Below, piece by piece: positions 12,913 to 24,052 of a DNA stretch of 64,000 nt (position 1 is its first letter; each line of letters begins with the position of its first letter). The DNA comes from Botryosphaeria dothidea (lineage: Eukaryota > Ascomycota > Dothideomycetes > Botryosphaeriales > Botryosphaeriaceae). The position numbers and the translations under genes were made by a program. The stretch is taken from positions 2,170,001-2,234,000 of the forward strand of contig WWBZ02000033.1 in the NCBI GenBank assembly GCA_011503125.2. Reading direction: 5' to 3'. The notes under the pieces were generated by a model, which was not told where the DNA came from, did no database searches, and was given only the letters and a program-made list of their open reading frames with translations.

Positions 12913-13341
12913 ATGAATATCAACTCGCCTAGCTCCTCCGCCTCGTCTTCCCCACGCTCCACCTTCTCCATGGCCTCCAACAGCTCTTCGTTCTCGAGCT
13001 CTCCTCGGGACATTTCCGGCTCATCTCCGTACTCATCCTCATCGCAATGTTCCCACCCCAACTGGCCGAACTCCTTCGGTTCGGGCATGTACCGGAACAA
13101 CACGCCGAGCTCCTACATCTCGGACGAGGACCTCTTCGGCGAGGATCTCTTCGGCGCCACCCCTCTCCTCGAGGAGGCGCCCGCGCCGCCGCGGATGCCG
13201 CCGATGCCAGAGCCGGTTGCTCAGCCTCTCTTGCCTCTCTACGCCACCCCCAAGAAGTCCAGGAGGGCGAGCTCCAAAAAGCAACGGCGTCCTTCCAAGT
13301 TGGCGCCCATCGCTGAGTCACCCAGCTCGCCTAAGGAGTGA
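12913..13341 (+). CDS. Small Ser/Pro-rich protein with YISDEDLFG motif
   Basis: A single-exon 142-residue protein of unknown function. Residues 1-55 are almost pure Ser with Pro, Asn and Thr. The middle carries an acidic aromatic patch, SSYISDEDLFGEDLFG, followed by PLLEEAPAPP and a Pro/Met stretch. The C-terminal third is basic (KKSRRASSKKQRRPSK) and ends IAESPSSPKE. I recognise this layout, a short disordered protein with an ISDEDLF box before a basic tail, from uncharacterised ascomycete proteins, but know of no assigned role. It is predicted to be intrinsically disordered. The acidic DEDLFGEDLF patch resembles a docking or activation segment, which is only inference. It stands alone in a 7-kb gene-poor stretch. 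Confidence 0.65.
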   Translation: MNINSPSSSASSSPRSTFSMASNSSSFSSSPRDISGSSPYSSSSQCSHPNWPNSFGSGMYRNNTPSSYISDEDLFGEDLFGATPLLEEAPAPPRMPPMPEPVAQPLLPLYATPKKSRRASSKKQRRPSKLAPIAESPSSPKE

Positions 13342-16300
13342 GCATTATTAGTACTTCTCACATCATCAATAAATGGTAAGTTTCCATTTTCGGCGCGTAT
13401 AGCTTCAGCCCGGCGCCTACGGCTCATAGTCCCCGACCGCTGACTCATCGATCAGCATGATGATTTTTCCACAACTCGGCTTGCCTCTTTTGGCTAATTA
13501 ACGGCGGAGAGCGGGAATCGCCTCCGATTTTTCACGAATGATACCCGGATACCCCAGTTTTCATCTTCATTTACACGGCATATGCGTATCACCGCCACCC
13601 GGCCAGGGCCCGCGCCTCCGGAAGGTTGCACGCTCTCAAATGAGGCGTGCCATTCGCGACACGATTGTGATCCGCGCAACCGGACGGACGTCACTTTCCA
13701 CCGCCGCGGCGGCAAGCGCAGCAGCTGCCGCACACCGACACATGGCGTGCTTGTATCCCGTCTTTTCTTCTATTCAGCGATGCGGTCCACCGACAACGTG
13801 TGCACGGCGAGACGCGACGCGACGCGCCGCGCAGTGCTCCGCACGCCATGCACACGGGCAGCACTGCATAGACGAGACGCCTCTGTGAAAGGCTGGCCCT
13901 CGTCACAGTTATCCTGGCCCGGGGCGCGACTCCCCGGCCTTTAGCTGAAGATCTGGATCGCTCTGCCAGTGTCTTATTTTTTCCGTTGGTTCTCAGCATT
14001 TCGCCCGAAAGGGGCAGTAGAGGAGGGATGGGCCCTGAAGAGAAGGATCCCATGGACCCGGGCGGGCTTTATGAATGGTCGCCCACTAGTTGTAGCCCGG
14101 GCCGGTCATCGGAGAAGCATGTCTTTTTTTTGCTGCGATAGGGTGGAAGAAGTTCCAGAAGCATGAGGGAAACCCGCCGGGCCAGGCCACACGGGCGGCG
14201 AGGGGAAGCGGGAAGGGAGCGAGGCGCGACAGCAGGGTAGTGTTAGTGTGGGCGCTTAAACGCCCTGTGAAAAGCACAGCAGAGTGAAATCACACACAAT
14301 CATCGCAGCATCTCTCGGTTCCTTTTCGTGATATTTGCCTCGTATAAGCGATCGGGTGGCTACGATAAGGAGGCGTGCCGTAGCAAGCGTCGACTCATTC
14401 ATGCCTGACGGTTTGATGAGCCATGACAGATTGTCGGTCGCTTTCCCCTTCCCCGCGCGGCGCTTGCCCAACCGCAGCGCAGCATGCGAACGGGCACGGC
14501 GCATTGGCCCTTTCGCTGCAAGTCACACACAGCACGCAGGATCCACAAGGTTGAGCCCGTCGTCTTGAGTCGAGGGGGGAGCTGACGGGGGGGAGGGGGG
14601 GGGTTTGTTGCTCTATTCCAGACACGAATGATATGATGGACGATCGGAAGCCGGGAGCTGGAGCTGCTCGTTCGCTGCAGACCAATATGAAGGCCAGCTG
14701 GCGGTGCATGGCGTAGGCGTTGATGGGGACAGTGATTGGAACAACAAATTGGCATAGGACAGAAACATCCATGTCGCATAAACACAGGCAGAGCTATCCC
14801 CTCTCGCTCGCCTCGCCCCGTCGCTGCTCCCATTCGAAGGCGCCGCCAGCCCCCCGCACGCAGGCCTCCACGCATAACGTCGCTGAAGGCCGATGGCTGG
14901 CTGGAAGGCGGGCGTCCTGTAACCGTTGAACGGCGGCTCTGCCACACTGTACACACGCAGACGCACACCGCGTCGCTGCGGGTCCCCACCGAAACATTTT
15001 TTGCTCCTCTCCTCTCGCGAAAGTTGGGCGTCGACAGCCACGTCATGCGGCAGGAAAAAACGCTTCCGTGGAGCAAAGATGGTACCAATGCAGAGCAACA
15101 GATCCATTGATGAGCCTGCAAAACCTGCTTGCCGGGCTCCCGCAGCCGCCGTATTGGAAAAGACATGCGAGAATGGGCGAGGAAAAGCGGTCCATGCTGG
15201 TTTTGTATGGGGACATGCGAGGCGGCGCAGGCACGATCGACCTTGTGCGACCCTACACCGCGCATCTGGCAACTGACGGCAAGCGAGAGATGGTTGGGGG
15301 TTGTTGCGGATACAGCGCCTGCTCTCGGCTGCGCCACGCACGCGCGAGGCGCACGCCGCCGGCCATCAGCGACGAGGGGGCCGGAGCTTTGAGGGCGCGC
15401 CTGGCCCGGCAGATGGTATATTTATCTTTTTATTTCCTGCGGCTCGTGGGAGCTTGCGAATGGGGCGACGAGGACGCTGGATGGAGAGGCGGCCGGTTCG
15501 ACGCCCGGGGCAGAAGGCGCGGCGCTGATGGATGTGCCTGCAGACGACGCACAGGGTCCGACGTGCCGGGTACTTGTGGCGGCGCTGATTGGGCGGGCGG
15601 TCGAGGTCAAGGCTCGACGCTAGCCGTTCCCTGGCACGGCGTGGCAGCGCAAAAGAGCGTTTACCAACGCTGATTCGCGTGCTACGCGCTGCGCACCTGC
15701 TTCGTGTGCAGGTGAGGCCTGCCAAGATGAGCGCGTTGGTGACTGGCAAGCACGGCGCGTGGAACCCGTCCCCGTCTCTCGTCGTGTCACTCTGCCTATC
15801 AAGCGGCCGACTGGCCGGCCGGGAGCTGTGCACGAGACGCCCCCAGTCCGTCGAGTCGCCCGCTGGCTGCCCGCCTCAAGCCCGCGACCGCCAGATGGTG
15901 GTGTTGCGCGCAGAGTTTGCGCGTGCGATTAGGCGCCTTGCTTCCTCTTTAAAGAAGCGCCCCGGCGATGTCACGAGAGCGTGGCTACCGAGTATCAAGC
16001 ACACAAGTCTATTCGTGCATTACAGCCCTGAAGCGCCCGCCTGCCGTGCAGCTTCCATGCCCTAGCTCCCAATCTTGAAGGCTGTTTCTCCCTCTTCTAG
16101 CCCGTCCTGCCGTACCGCAGAGCACAACCATCCCCGGTTGCATGCATCTCCTTCCCAGACGGCACAGTCACAGACGCGTGCTTTACCGCTTTCTAGAGGC
16201 TGCAGCGTAAGTCTCAGCGGCTGCCAATTCCCCGATGATATACATAACCCCAAAGCCCGCCCTCGACTCCGTTCTATTTCTGGCTCTTTTGCACCTTCCC

Positions 16301-16386
16301 ACCCACCGCTCCTAGATGGTCCCCCGTCACCCGCTCCGGAGACTGCTGACCCAAGCTCTTCTCCCCCAGCAACACATCCAGGCGCC
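13342..16386. other. Gene-poor GC-rich region upstream of the large WD40 gene
   Basis: About 3 kb with no supportable gene. Open frames at 14399-15341 (two overlapping minus-strand frames above 240 codons) and 15068-16065 are low in hydrophobic structure, overlap frames on the other strand and show no motif. The last 300 bp (pyrimidine-rich, with many CCTTCCC and CTCTT tracts) probably form the leader of the gene at 16387. Confidence 0.55.
14574..14603 (+). repeat. G-run cluster with quadruplex potential
   Basis: Three runs of 6, 7 and 9 guanines within 30 bp. The longer runs can each supply two G-triplets, enough for an intramolecular quadruplex. A pure run of 15 guanines also occurs at 37470-37484. 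Confidence 0.8.
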
Positions 16387-19300
16387 ATGTCGGCCGGCCA
16401 GCTGCGACGACACCGGTCGACGTCGCGCAGCAGCTCCAAGCGTGACGAGAAGTCGACCCTGCCCCCGCCTGCGCCGAGCATAACGCCCAAAGCCGCCGAG
16501 TTCGAGCCCTGCGCCGCCACCGCTTCCTTCTTCCTGTACGCCCAACGGAACGTCATCCTCTGCCTGCACCACGACACATTGGCCATTGAGCGCCGCCTGA
16601 CGCTGCACCGCGAGGATGTGGCATGGATAGCCGTCGACAACGTTAGCGAGAGGGGAGCGGGCCGGCTGGTGGTGAGCTACGACATCGGCAATACCGCCAT
16701 TGTCTGGGACCTCCTCACCGGCGAAGAGGTCGCCCGCTTCGCCGCATACGAACAGATTAACGTTGCAACCTTCATGCGCAATGGAAACGTCGCGTTTGGT
16801 AAGCTCCGCATCATGCGCTGCACCACGCGCTTAGAGTGCTGACGCGCATAACCAGGCAACTCGCAGGGCAACGTGATTCTCTTCGAGCCATCGACCTCGG
16901 AACACATCTCAGCGCGCACCATTTTCGATCCGATCACGGCATTGGCGCCCGCGGCCGACTGCCGCACATTTGCAATTGGGTATGAATTGGAGCTCTGACC
17001 TCCTCTGGCCCGGCGGGAGGATTCCCTTCGCTAACGGCGGCTCCAGCTTCCAGAATGGCTCCATCCTCATCGTCACCCTACAACCGTCATTTACCATCCT
17101 GCACACTTTGACGACTCCGAAAGCGCCATCGCCCATCATCAATCTGGCCTGGCATGGCTCGTCATCGAAACAGAAGTCGGAGATGCTCGCCACACAGACG
17201 AGCGACGGCGATCTTCGCGTATGGAGCGTGCCCAAAGCTCCGCACACGGATCCGCCCTGCGTGATCCGGATTCTCAATCGGTCCGAGAACAGGGAAAGTG
17301 GACCGTGCTGGTTCGGCTGGTCCAAGAACGGTCGAATCGTGCAGTACTCAGAAGGGTAAGACACCTGTCTCAGTAGCGCGCTCATCTTATAGAAGCTTAT
17401 TGCTGATGCTTATCTTTTGTACAGCGCCACCTACGCCTGGGACGTACGCACCAAAAAGGTCACGTACGACATCGTCCCGACTATCGATGGCGTCACGGCC
17501 ATCGCCAACTATGGCCCTGGAGCGGCTCTGTTCACTCTGGGCCGGAACCACACAGTGCAGCAGTATGACCTTAACCCTAGCCAGAACCCTATGTTGGTTG
17601 CAAATGTCCAGCACGTGCCGGCGAACGCACCCCCGTCGCCGCCGAATTCGATTGAAGAGCAGAAAGAGCAACAGCAGCACGAGGAAGAGCAATTTCGCCC
17701 ACAGCAGCAAGAGCAGCAAGAGCCCGTCCCAGCACTGCCGGTCTATCTCGAGGAAAGCAGTGAAGGCGAGGGTGCGGCAGCCATGTCACCATTGCAGAAG
17801 ATCGCGCAAGAGATGGATCAGCTAGAAGAAGAGAGAAGGGACCGTGTTGGACCCCTGAGCCCTGTGTCGAGCCGCGGTTCGACCAGCTCTCGCTCATCTG
17901 GTGGATCGCGAAGGAATCTGTATCGCTACGACAAGCCGTCCTCTCGCTCCTCCGAGGGTTCAGACGGAACTGTCTTTTCATCCGGCTCTTCTCTCCGATC
18001 CGGTTCTTCTTGGAGAGGCCGGGAGAGCGTGTCCGTTCGCTCAACTTCATCTTTTGCGTCATCTTCGAAACCCAAGTCTCGAGGCTCATCATCCCTGCGA
18101 AAAGAAATGCTCAGGAGCCCAGAAGAGACCGCGAACTTTGCGGGCATGGATTTATTCCCTTTCACGAAAGCCAGGCTCAGCGATGTTCCGTTTCGAATGC
18201 CTCAGCCGGGAGCTGCGAAGACTCCTGATGAGCTGAGACAGCAGATGTTGAGCGTTGTCTTTGGCTGGGAAGATGACATTGAAACGTTGATTCGCGAAGA
18301 GTGTAAGTTTCCTTGATCCCGAGTTAATGACTGCAGCTGATTTCTCCAGTCAACCGCCAACCATCCGGCTCAGCGAGCGGAGTACTTTTGTCTAAGTGGC
18401 TCGGTGACAATGGGGCCGACTTGATGGCCTCTATGATTGGTTCTGAATCAATGTCCTCATCTGACTGGATGTTGCTTGCTCTGAGCTCTATGGGCCAGAA
18501 CTCGCAAAGGAAGGTCGGGGAGGCATTTGTTCAGAGACTGCTTGAAAAGGGGGATATCCATCCTGCAGTCGCAATCCTGCTTGGACTGGGAGAATTGAAT
18601 GAAGCGATTGAGGTTTACGTTGCGCGCAAGCACTATCTTGAGGCTACCCTTCTAACCTGCCTCCTTTTCCCCGCTGATTGGCAGAGACAATCTTACCTGG
18701 TCAGGAAATGGGGTGAGGTGGCAGTCACTACTGGTCAGCCGGAGCTCGCAGTCCGATGCTTCTACTGCACCAGCATGGAGTCATCCGAACCGTGGAGCTC
18801 TCCAAGGGCACAAGATGCTGTCTATCAGGCTCAACAGGCCCAGGCCGTAGAAGCCCAGCTGAGTCCACCACTCTCTCCTCCCTCAGCTGGTCCCAACCGA
18901 GTGAAGCAATCCGGTCTCAAGCTCTTTACCAGCTTCAATGACCCTGCCAGCGGAGGCCTCTCGGCGGGTGGAGACCGTACTGCGCAAGGCATTACTCCTA
19001 TTGCTCAGTCTGCACTTTCACCCGGTGGAGGAAACCAGTGGTTGCACCCAGGCAGCAGAAGTGCAAGGGAACCCTCGTCTGCGCGCACTGCGACTCCCGG
19101 AGGTTATGGTCGCAAACGTTTCCCCTCGAAGCCTGACTACACGCGAGGAACGCCTATCCAGGAAACTCCCACCGTGGAGGGCGGGGATACCCCGCTGCCG
19201 ACCACAGCAGTCAAGGAGCCTGAGTCTATCGAGATTAACCTTGGAGTTATCCAGGATTCGACCCATTCCCGCCATCCCAGCATTGAGATCTCGAAGGAGG

Positions 19301-21735
19301 AGCCAAAGGAGGAAGGTCCAATGTTGCTCAGTGCTGTTGCATATGATCCGAGCGAGTCCAAGAAGAAGGCGAGTGATGCGCTGCCATCCCCTGCCCGTGG
19401 TGTTTTTGAACATCTCAAGCAAGAGTCACGCCAGCGGAATGGTTCAAGAGACAGGAAACCGGATGGCCTCTATCTGGACGTAATGGAAACCGTGGAGGCT
19501 AGTGACGCGCCTTCAACCGCGTCGCAATCTGGGTTCCTGACCGGCCGCACGGCGGAGCTGAGCCCACCGCTGACGAGCAATAGTGTTAAGAGCGCGAAGG
19601 TCAGGAGCATCGATCAGTACATTAGCAGCTTGGAAGAGGCCAACTATCATGCGAAAAAAGCCAGTCAGTCTCGTGCTGGAAGCAAGGACCGCACGGGTAG
19701 AAGCAGCAGACAGGGTGCTCGCGAGGGTTCTAGGACTCGTGGGCGCTCCGGCACCCGCTATATCAAACCAGCCAAGCGGTCACCTTCCTCGCCTGTGCCA
19801 ATGTCCCCCGAAGAAGCCGCTCTGTACAGCAGCGGGAATAACGATAGCTACGACGACGAGAGGTACTACAAGGTTTCTTCGCCTGCTGTGGCTTCCGCAC
19901 GCGGACGCAGCCGCAGTGGTACCCGCGGCACTTCCAAGGTTAGGTCCTCCTCGAAGCTCGGCCGACGCCTCGAATCTACTGAGTGCAGGTCTCGCAGCAG
20001 GAACGGCCAAATTGGCAGCCGAGCAGCCAGTCGTCAAGCCAGCCGTGATGGTCGCTCCAGCGGAGAGGGGAAGGGACGCACTTCTCCCACTTCTCCCGTT
20101 CCTATGTCCTCGGATCCACACTTCTACAAGAGCGATGGTGATGATGATGCTCCCTTCGTCGAAGTGACCTCCCCTGTCAGGACTCGCCAGCGAAGTTCGA
20201 GCCGCCGGCCTAGTGGGCGATCTCGGCAGGCTTCACCTGACCGATATGGTCGGGAGCGGTCGCACAGCCGCAAGGCTAGCCAGAAGGAAGCAGTGACCTT
20301 GCCACCTGAGTCCCCAGAGATGACTACTAGCCGTCAAGCTTCTCGCCAGCGCATGCCGAGGCTGCAAACAGATTTCTCAGAGGGTTTGGCCGAGAACAAG
20401 CTTCTCTCCCAAAAGGAGCGAGCTGCTCGTGAGCTCGAGGAGCGTCGGCTCTCCTTAGCCAGGCGGCCCTCAGCCCCAGTGATCCCGCACCCACATGAAC
20501 TGTCGAGGCCGCAGATCTCTGGTCGTTCGTTGACCGATCTGGGGAACTCGCCCATGTCCAGCACGCCGCCCATGTCCTCCCACAGCGACAAGGGCATGCC
20601 CCGAAGCCAGACTGTCGATCCCGAGATGATGCGTTATCCTAGGCATACGACTGGCACTTCCACCAGGTCAATGCCTATTGGACTTCCAGCGACACCGCGT
20701 GCTCTGCGCCATCCGAGATACATAAGCTCCGACCCTAACGAGCGTGACGAGGTTCCCGCCGTGCCTCAAATCCCTGAGCACATCATCGAGGTCAACGTTG
20801 ATAACAAGGAGCCGCAAGATGATGTCGCCCCTCTGCTCCCAGCCACTACCTTTGGTCAGACGGGAGTGCAAAGCCCTCAACGTTCGGCATCTGCGCCTCC
20901 TGAGCACCTCAGCGGGTCCAGGCGTGGTTCAGTCAGCAGCCGTGGCAGCGGTAATAAGCGTATCAGCCCGCCCCCGATCACTGCTAGCATCGACGAGACG
21001 TTGCACGGAGACAACCAGCAAATCATCATCATCGGCGAGTCTGAGCCTAAGGAGAATCCTCCTCTTCTTGCCGAGCTGCAGCATCTTGCCGCTCCGCCGC
21101 CGCCGCCGCCGCCGCCGCCGATGTACGGACACAGCCGCAATGGCAGCGGTGTTATCAACATTGCCATCGATGAGAACCCCACTGGTCGCACCACAACTCC
21201 GGCCATGCCTCCACCGATTGACATCCCGGTCAATGACAACATGCCGCCGCCACCGTCGCGTCCTCAGACTGGCTCTCCTCACATGCATCGCCGGGGTCGT
21301 GGCTCCGTCAGCGAGAGCATCGGCAGCAGGCTTCGCGGCGTGACGGAGCGCATGCGTAGTACCTCGCGTTCGCGTGCGAAGTCGCCGCCGAATGACTACA
21401 ACCATGCTCCCTCTCCGTACGAAACGGTCATCCCTGGCCTCCCTGCCGATTTCAGCGGTCACAGCCGCTCCAACAGCTCTTACCAGCAGAGGACCAAGTC
21501 TCCTTTGAGCGAGTCTCAGAGCTTCAACGACCAGATCCCGCCGCCTCCGCCGCCTGTGCCGGTTGTGGGTAGCCCTAGTTTCATGGAGCAGGTCATCCCT
21601 CCGGATCCGAACGCACCTAGCCGCCAGAATGATCGCGGGTACATGCGCCACCCGAGGGAGATCAGGGCAAACATGCCGCCGGAGCAGGTGCAAGCTGGCG
21701 TCATGCCGATGGAGAGTCCGACCGGCATGATCTGA
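16387..21735 (+). CDS. Large WD40-repeat protein with helical region and Ser/Arg-rich tail
   Basis: Unassigned protein of 1702 residues from five exons: 16387..16798, 16856..16979, 17047..17355, 17425..18302 and 18350..21735. Residues about 20-360 read as a beta-propeller, with WD-like strands such as GNTAIVWDLLTGEEVARF, DGDLRVWSV and YAWDVRTKKV. After a Gln/Glu-rich and Ser-rich linker, residues about 575-700 form a helical region (HPAVAILLGLGELNEAIEVYVARKHYLEA) like the alpha-solenoid of propeller-solenoid scaffolds. The remaining ~1000 residues are disordered: RSRS, SRQASR and RGRS stretches, two similar SSPVPMSPEEA/TSPVPMSSDPH segments, and a run of nine prolines encoded near 21100. The layout suggests a scaffold in trafficking or RNP assembly. 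Gemin5- and WDR17-like proteins share it, but I cannot assign an ortholog. Confidence 0.85.
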
Positions 21736-22635
21736 GCGAATTTCTGGTGCGGGCAACCGCGTGATTGACCGAAAACGGGCAGCTGAACTGTTGTGTCACC
21801 GCCGCTCTTGTCGCTTCCGAGACAAACATCGTTACTGTACTCCTAAATGGTCTCGGCAACAATCTCGCCTCTCCCTGTCTCGCAAAAAAAAAAAAAAGAT
21901 GACTTATCATTGAAAACCGAAAAACACCAAACTCGTCGCATATACCACACTATTGAGATGACCTTAACGACCATTCCTCATACCTGTTGCTCTTTTCGCT
22001 CGGTTCTTCGATATCCCTCTTCTTCAAAACGGAAGAAAAGAGTCATTACATAATTCTAACATCCCAACTCGGACACTCATGCGTGTATTTACCCTTCTTC
22101 GAGCAAGCGCCAAAAAGCATCCAAACTTTTTACCAATACCTTTCGGGATGACAACAATCACCCACAAATCATCATCGATACCTGATACCCTTCTTCGAAT
22201 ACTTGGGAAGCATATGGTTTCTTGATCTTCATGGAAAGTTCGCTTCGAGAATTCTTACTCTTCTTTCGGTGGAATCTTTGGATTTTGAGTTTTAGCGGCT
22301 GGTACGATCTTCTCCTTGTTATGTTTCGATAACTTTGACTATATTATCTTGTTCGAACAGTTTTTTTCACTTCTTGTCTCTTCTGCCTGGCTTGTGGGGG
22401 TTACTGGTAACTGAGGTGCCTTTTCCTTTTGGACTGTGAACTAGCCAAAAAAAAGGGGTGAGACTGTAAAAGGAAATTGGGTTTCAACTGGAAAGGAAGA
22501 ATGCCATTTCTTTTAATATATGTCATCCTCTCTCCCTTTTAACCATACCATCCCCTCCTTTTTGTTGTAGTTCTACGTGCCTTGGTTTTACCTGCTGACA
22601 CCAGTCGGCTGAGATTGATTGGTTTAGCCTTCTCT

Positions 22636-22813
22636 TTTTTGGTTTGGTCTTTCTTCAAGTTTTGATAACCCGAACCGCGTTTGTGCGTATTTTATCTTTC
22701 TGGTATATCTATCCCCTTTTCTCCTTTTTGGTTTGGTCTTTCTTCAAGTTTTGATAACCCGAACCGCGTTTGTGCGTATTTTATCTTTCTGGTATATCTA
22801 TCCCCTTTTCTCC
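22636..22813. repeat. Perfect 89-bp tandem duplication
   Basis: Copies at 22636-22724 and 22725-22813 are identical, beginning TTTTTGGTTTGGTC and ending CCCCTTTTCTCC, with eight further matching bases after the second copy. Identity of the two copies points to a recent event. Confidence 0.97.
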
Positions 22814-23033
22814 TTTTTGGTCCTCTGTGTTTTGAATATCATTCAGCACGGAGACACATAACAGAGCGTAGCGTATGGTATCGTAGCGAAGCGACATTTG
22901 TTCGAGTGCTTTTGATCTCTATTGTCTTTGTATCAGTGCGTTGTTTGTTCGCTATTCATTGAAGACTTGCCTCGAGTGGTGGAAAGGGAAGCTCGACCTG
23001 CTTGCGTGGCTTTGCCTTTATATGTGCGCAAAT

Positions 23034-23079
23034 GCTTGCTTGCTTTGCTTGCTTGCTTTGCTTGCTTGCTTGCTTGCTG
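23034..23079. repeat. GCTT/GCTTT short tandem repeat
   Basis: About ten GCTT units, interrupted twice by an extra T, in the 3' intergenic region. Confidence 0.9.
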
Positions 23080-23504
23080 CCTGTTCATGATCTTTTCCTG
23101 TGGTATGATGCTTTTGTCTCGTGGTTCGAGCATTTTGTCTTTGTTTCATTGGCATGGGAGATACCAGGGATACACAAATGCATTGCAAGGGACTATATGG
23201 GAACGGGAATACACGAGAACGCGGGAACGGCGATGACGGTTGTAAACTTGGAATCGCCATCAGGAATTTTCTTTCTTCCTCATGCAAGATACAGGATCCG
23301 CCTCACGGCGAAATACGTTATTTCTTCGCCCTTGGATTCCATTTCGCATATCTCATTTCCTACGGCGTTAAGGTGTGAGTACTCTTGGCGATCTCTCGGT
23401 TGATCATGGTGGAAAGCGGAGAAGGAGGGGATCTCTTCTTCATTGTAGATAGGTCTTTCCGCTTTTTCCTTTTCTGCCGTAAGGGGGGTTCTTTTATCTT
23501 TCAT

Positions 23505-23534
23505 TACTACTACTACTACTACTACTACTACTAC
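23505..23534. repeat. (TAC)10 microsatellite
   Basis: Ten uninterrupted TAC units following a T-rich tract. Confidence 0.95.
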
Positions 23535-24052
23535 GTTCTACCCCTTTATATCCTCATCTCCTTTATCAATCACGAATGGAATGACTTCTTAGTGAAAAGA
23601 ATGCCCGAGCTTAATCGACGTGATGGTGACGCAACTCGATAGTGCCCAACCCTGTAGACATCTCGTCCATACCTCAAGTACCCTCATCGAACCTTCATAT
23701 CATTGCCATGGACAACACTTTCCCCTGCCTCATGAACCCGGCCCCTGGTGCCAAAACGTAATCAGTTGGAGGTGACAAATCGACGGACAGGCTCAGGGAA
23801 CACTCCAACGTCTGCCTATCTTTCTTTCGTCTCGAGAGGCTTTCTCCGGGGATTCGCAGAGTCTCGCTGGCGTCTCTCGGGAGAAGGATTGGTGAATACC
23901 TGCTTCACCCTACGGATGGGCGGCTGGCAAAGCCGGAGGGGAAGCGTAGATCGATGGTCTTGTCAATGACCGCGAAGCCCCTGTCCGAAGATGCTCTCGT
24001 TCCTCATGAAATCGCTGCTTCAAAAAGCGCAGAACGTCCTCTTATCAGGCCT

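Larger units (their letters stand above)
21736..24052. other. Intergenic, tail-to-tail, with several simple repeats
   Basis: T-rich 2.3 kb between the 3' ends of two convergent genes. It contains a poly-A run near 21887, an 89-bp tandem duplication, a GCTT-type repeat and a (TAC)10 repeat. I find no supportable gene. Confidence 0.6.

Noticed and set aside
14399..15341. Two overlapping long minus-strand frames (312 and 242 codons)
   Set aside because: Both frames and the opposite strand are open together, with no family features or splice structure.
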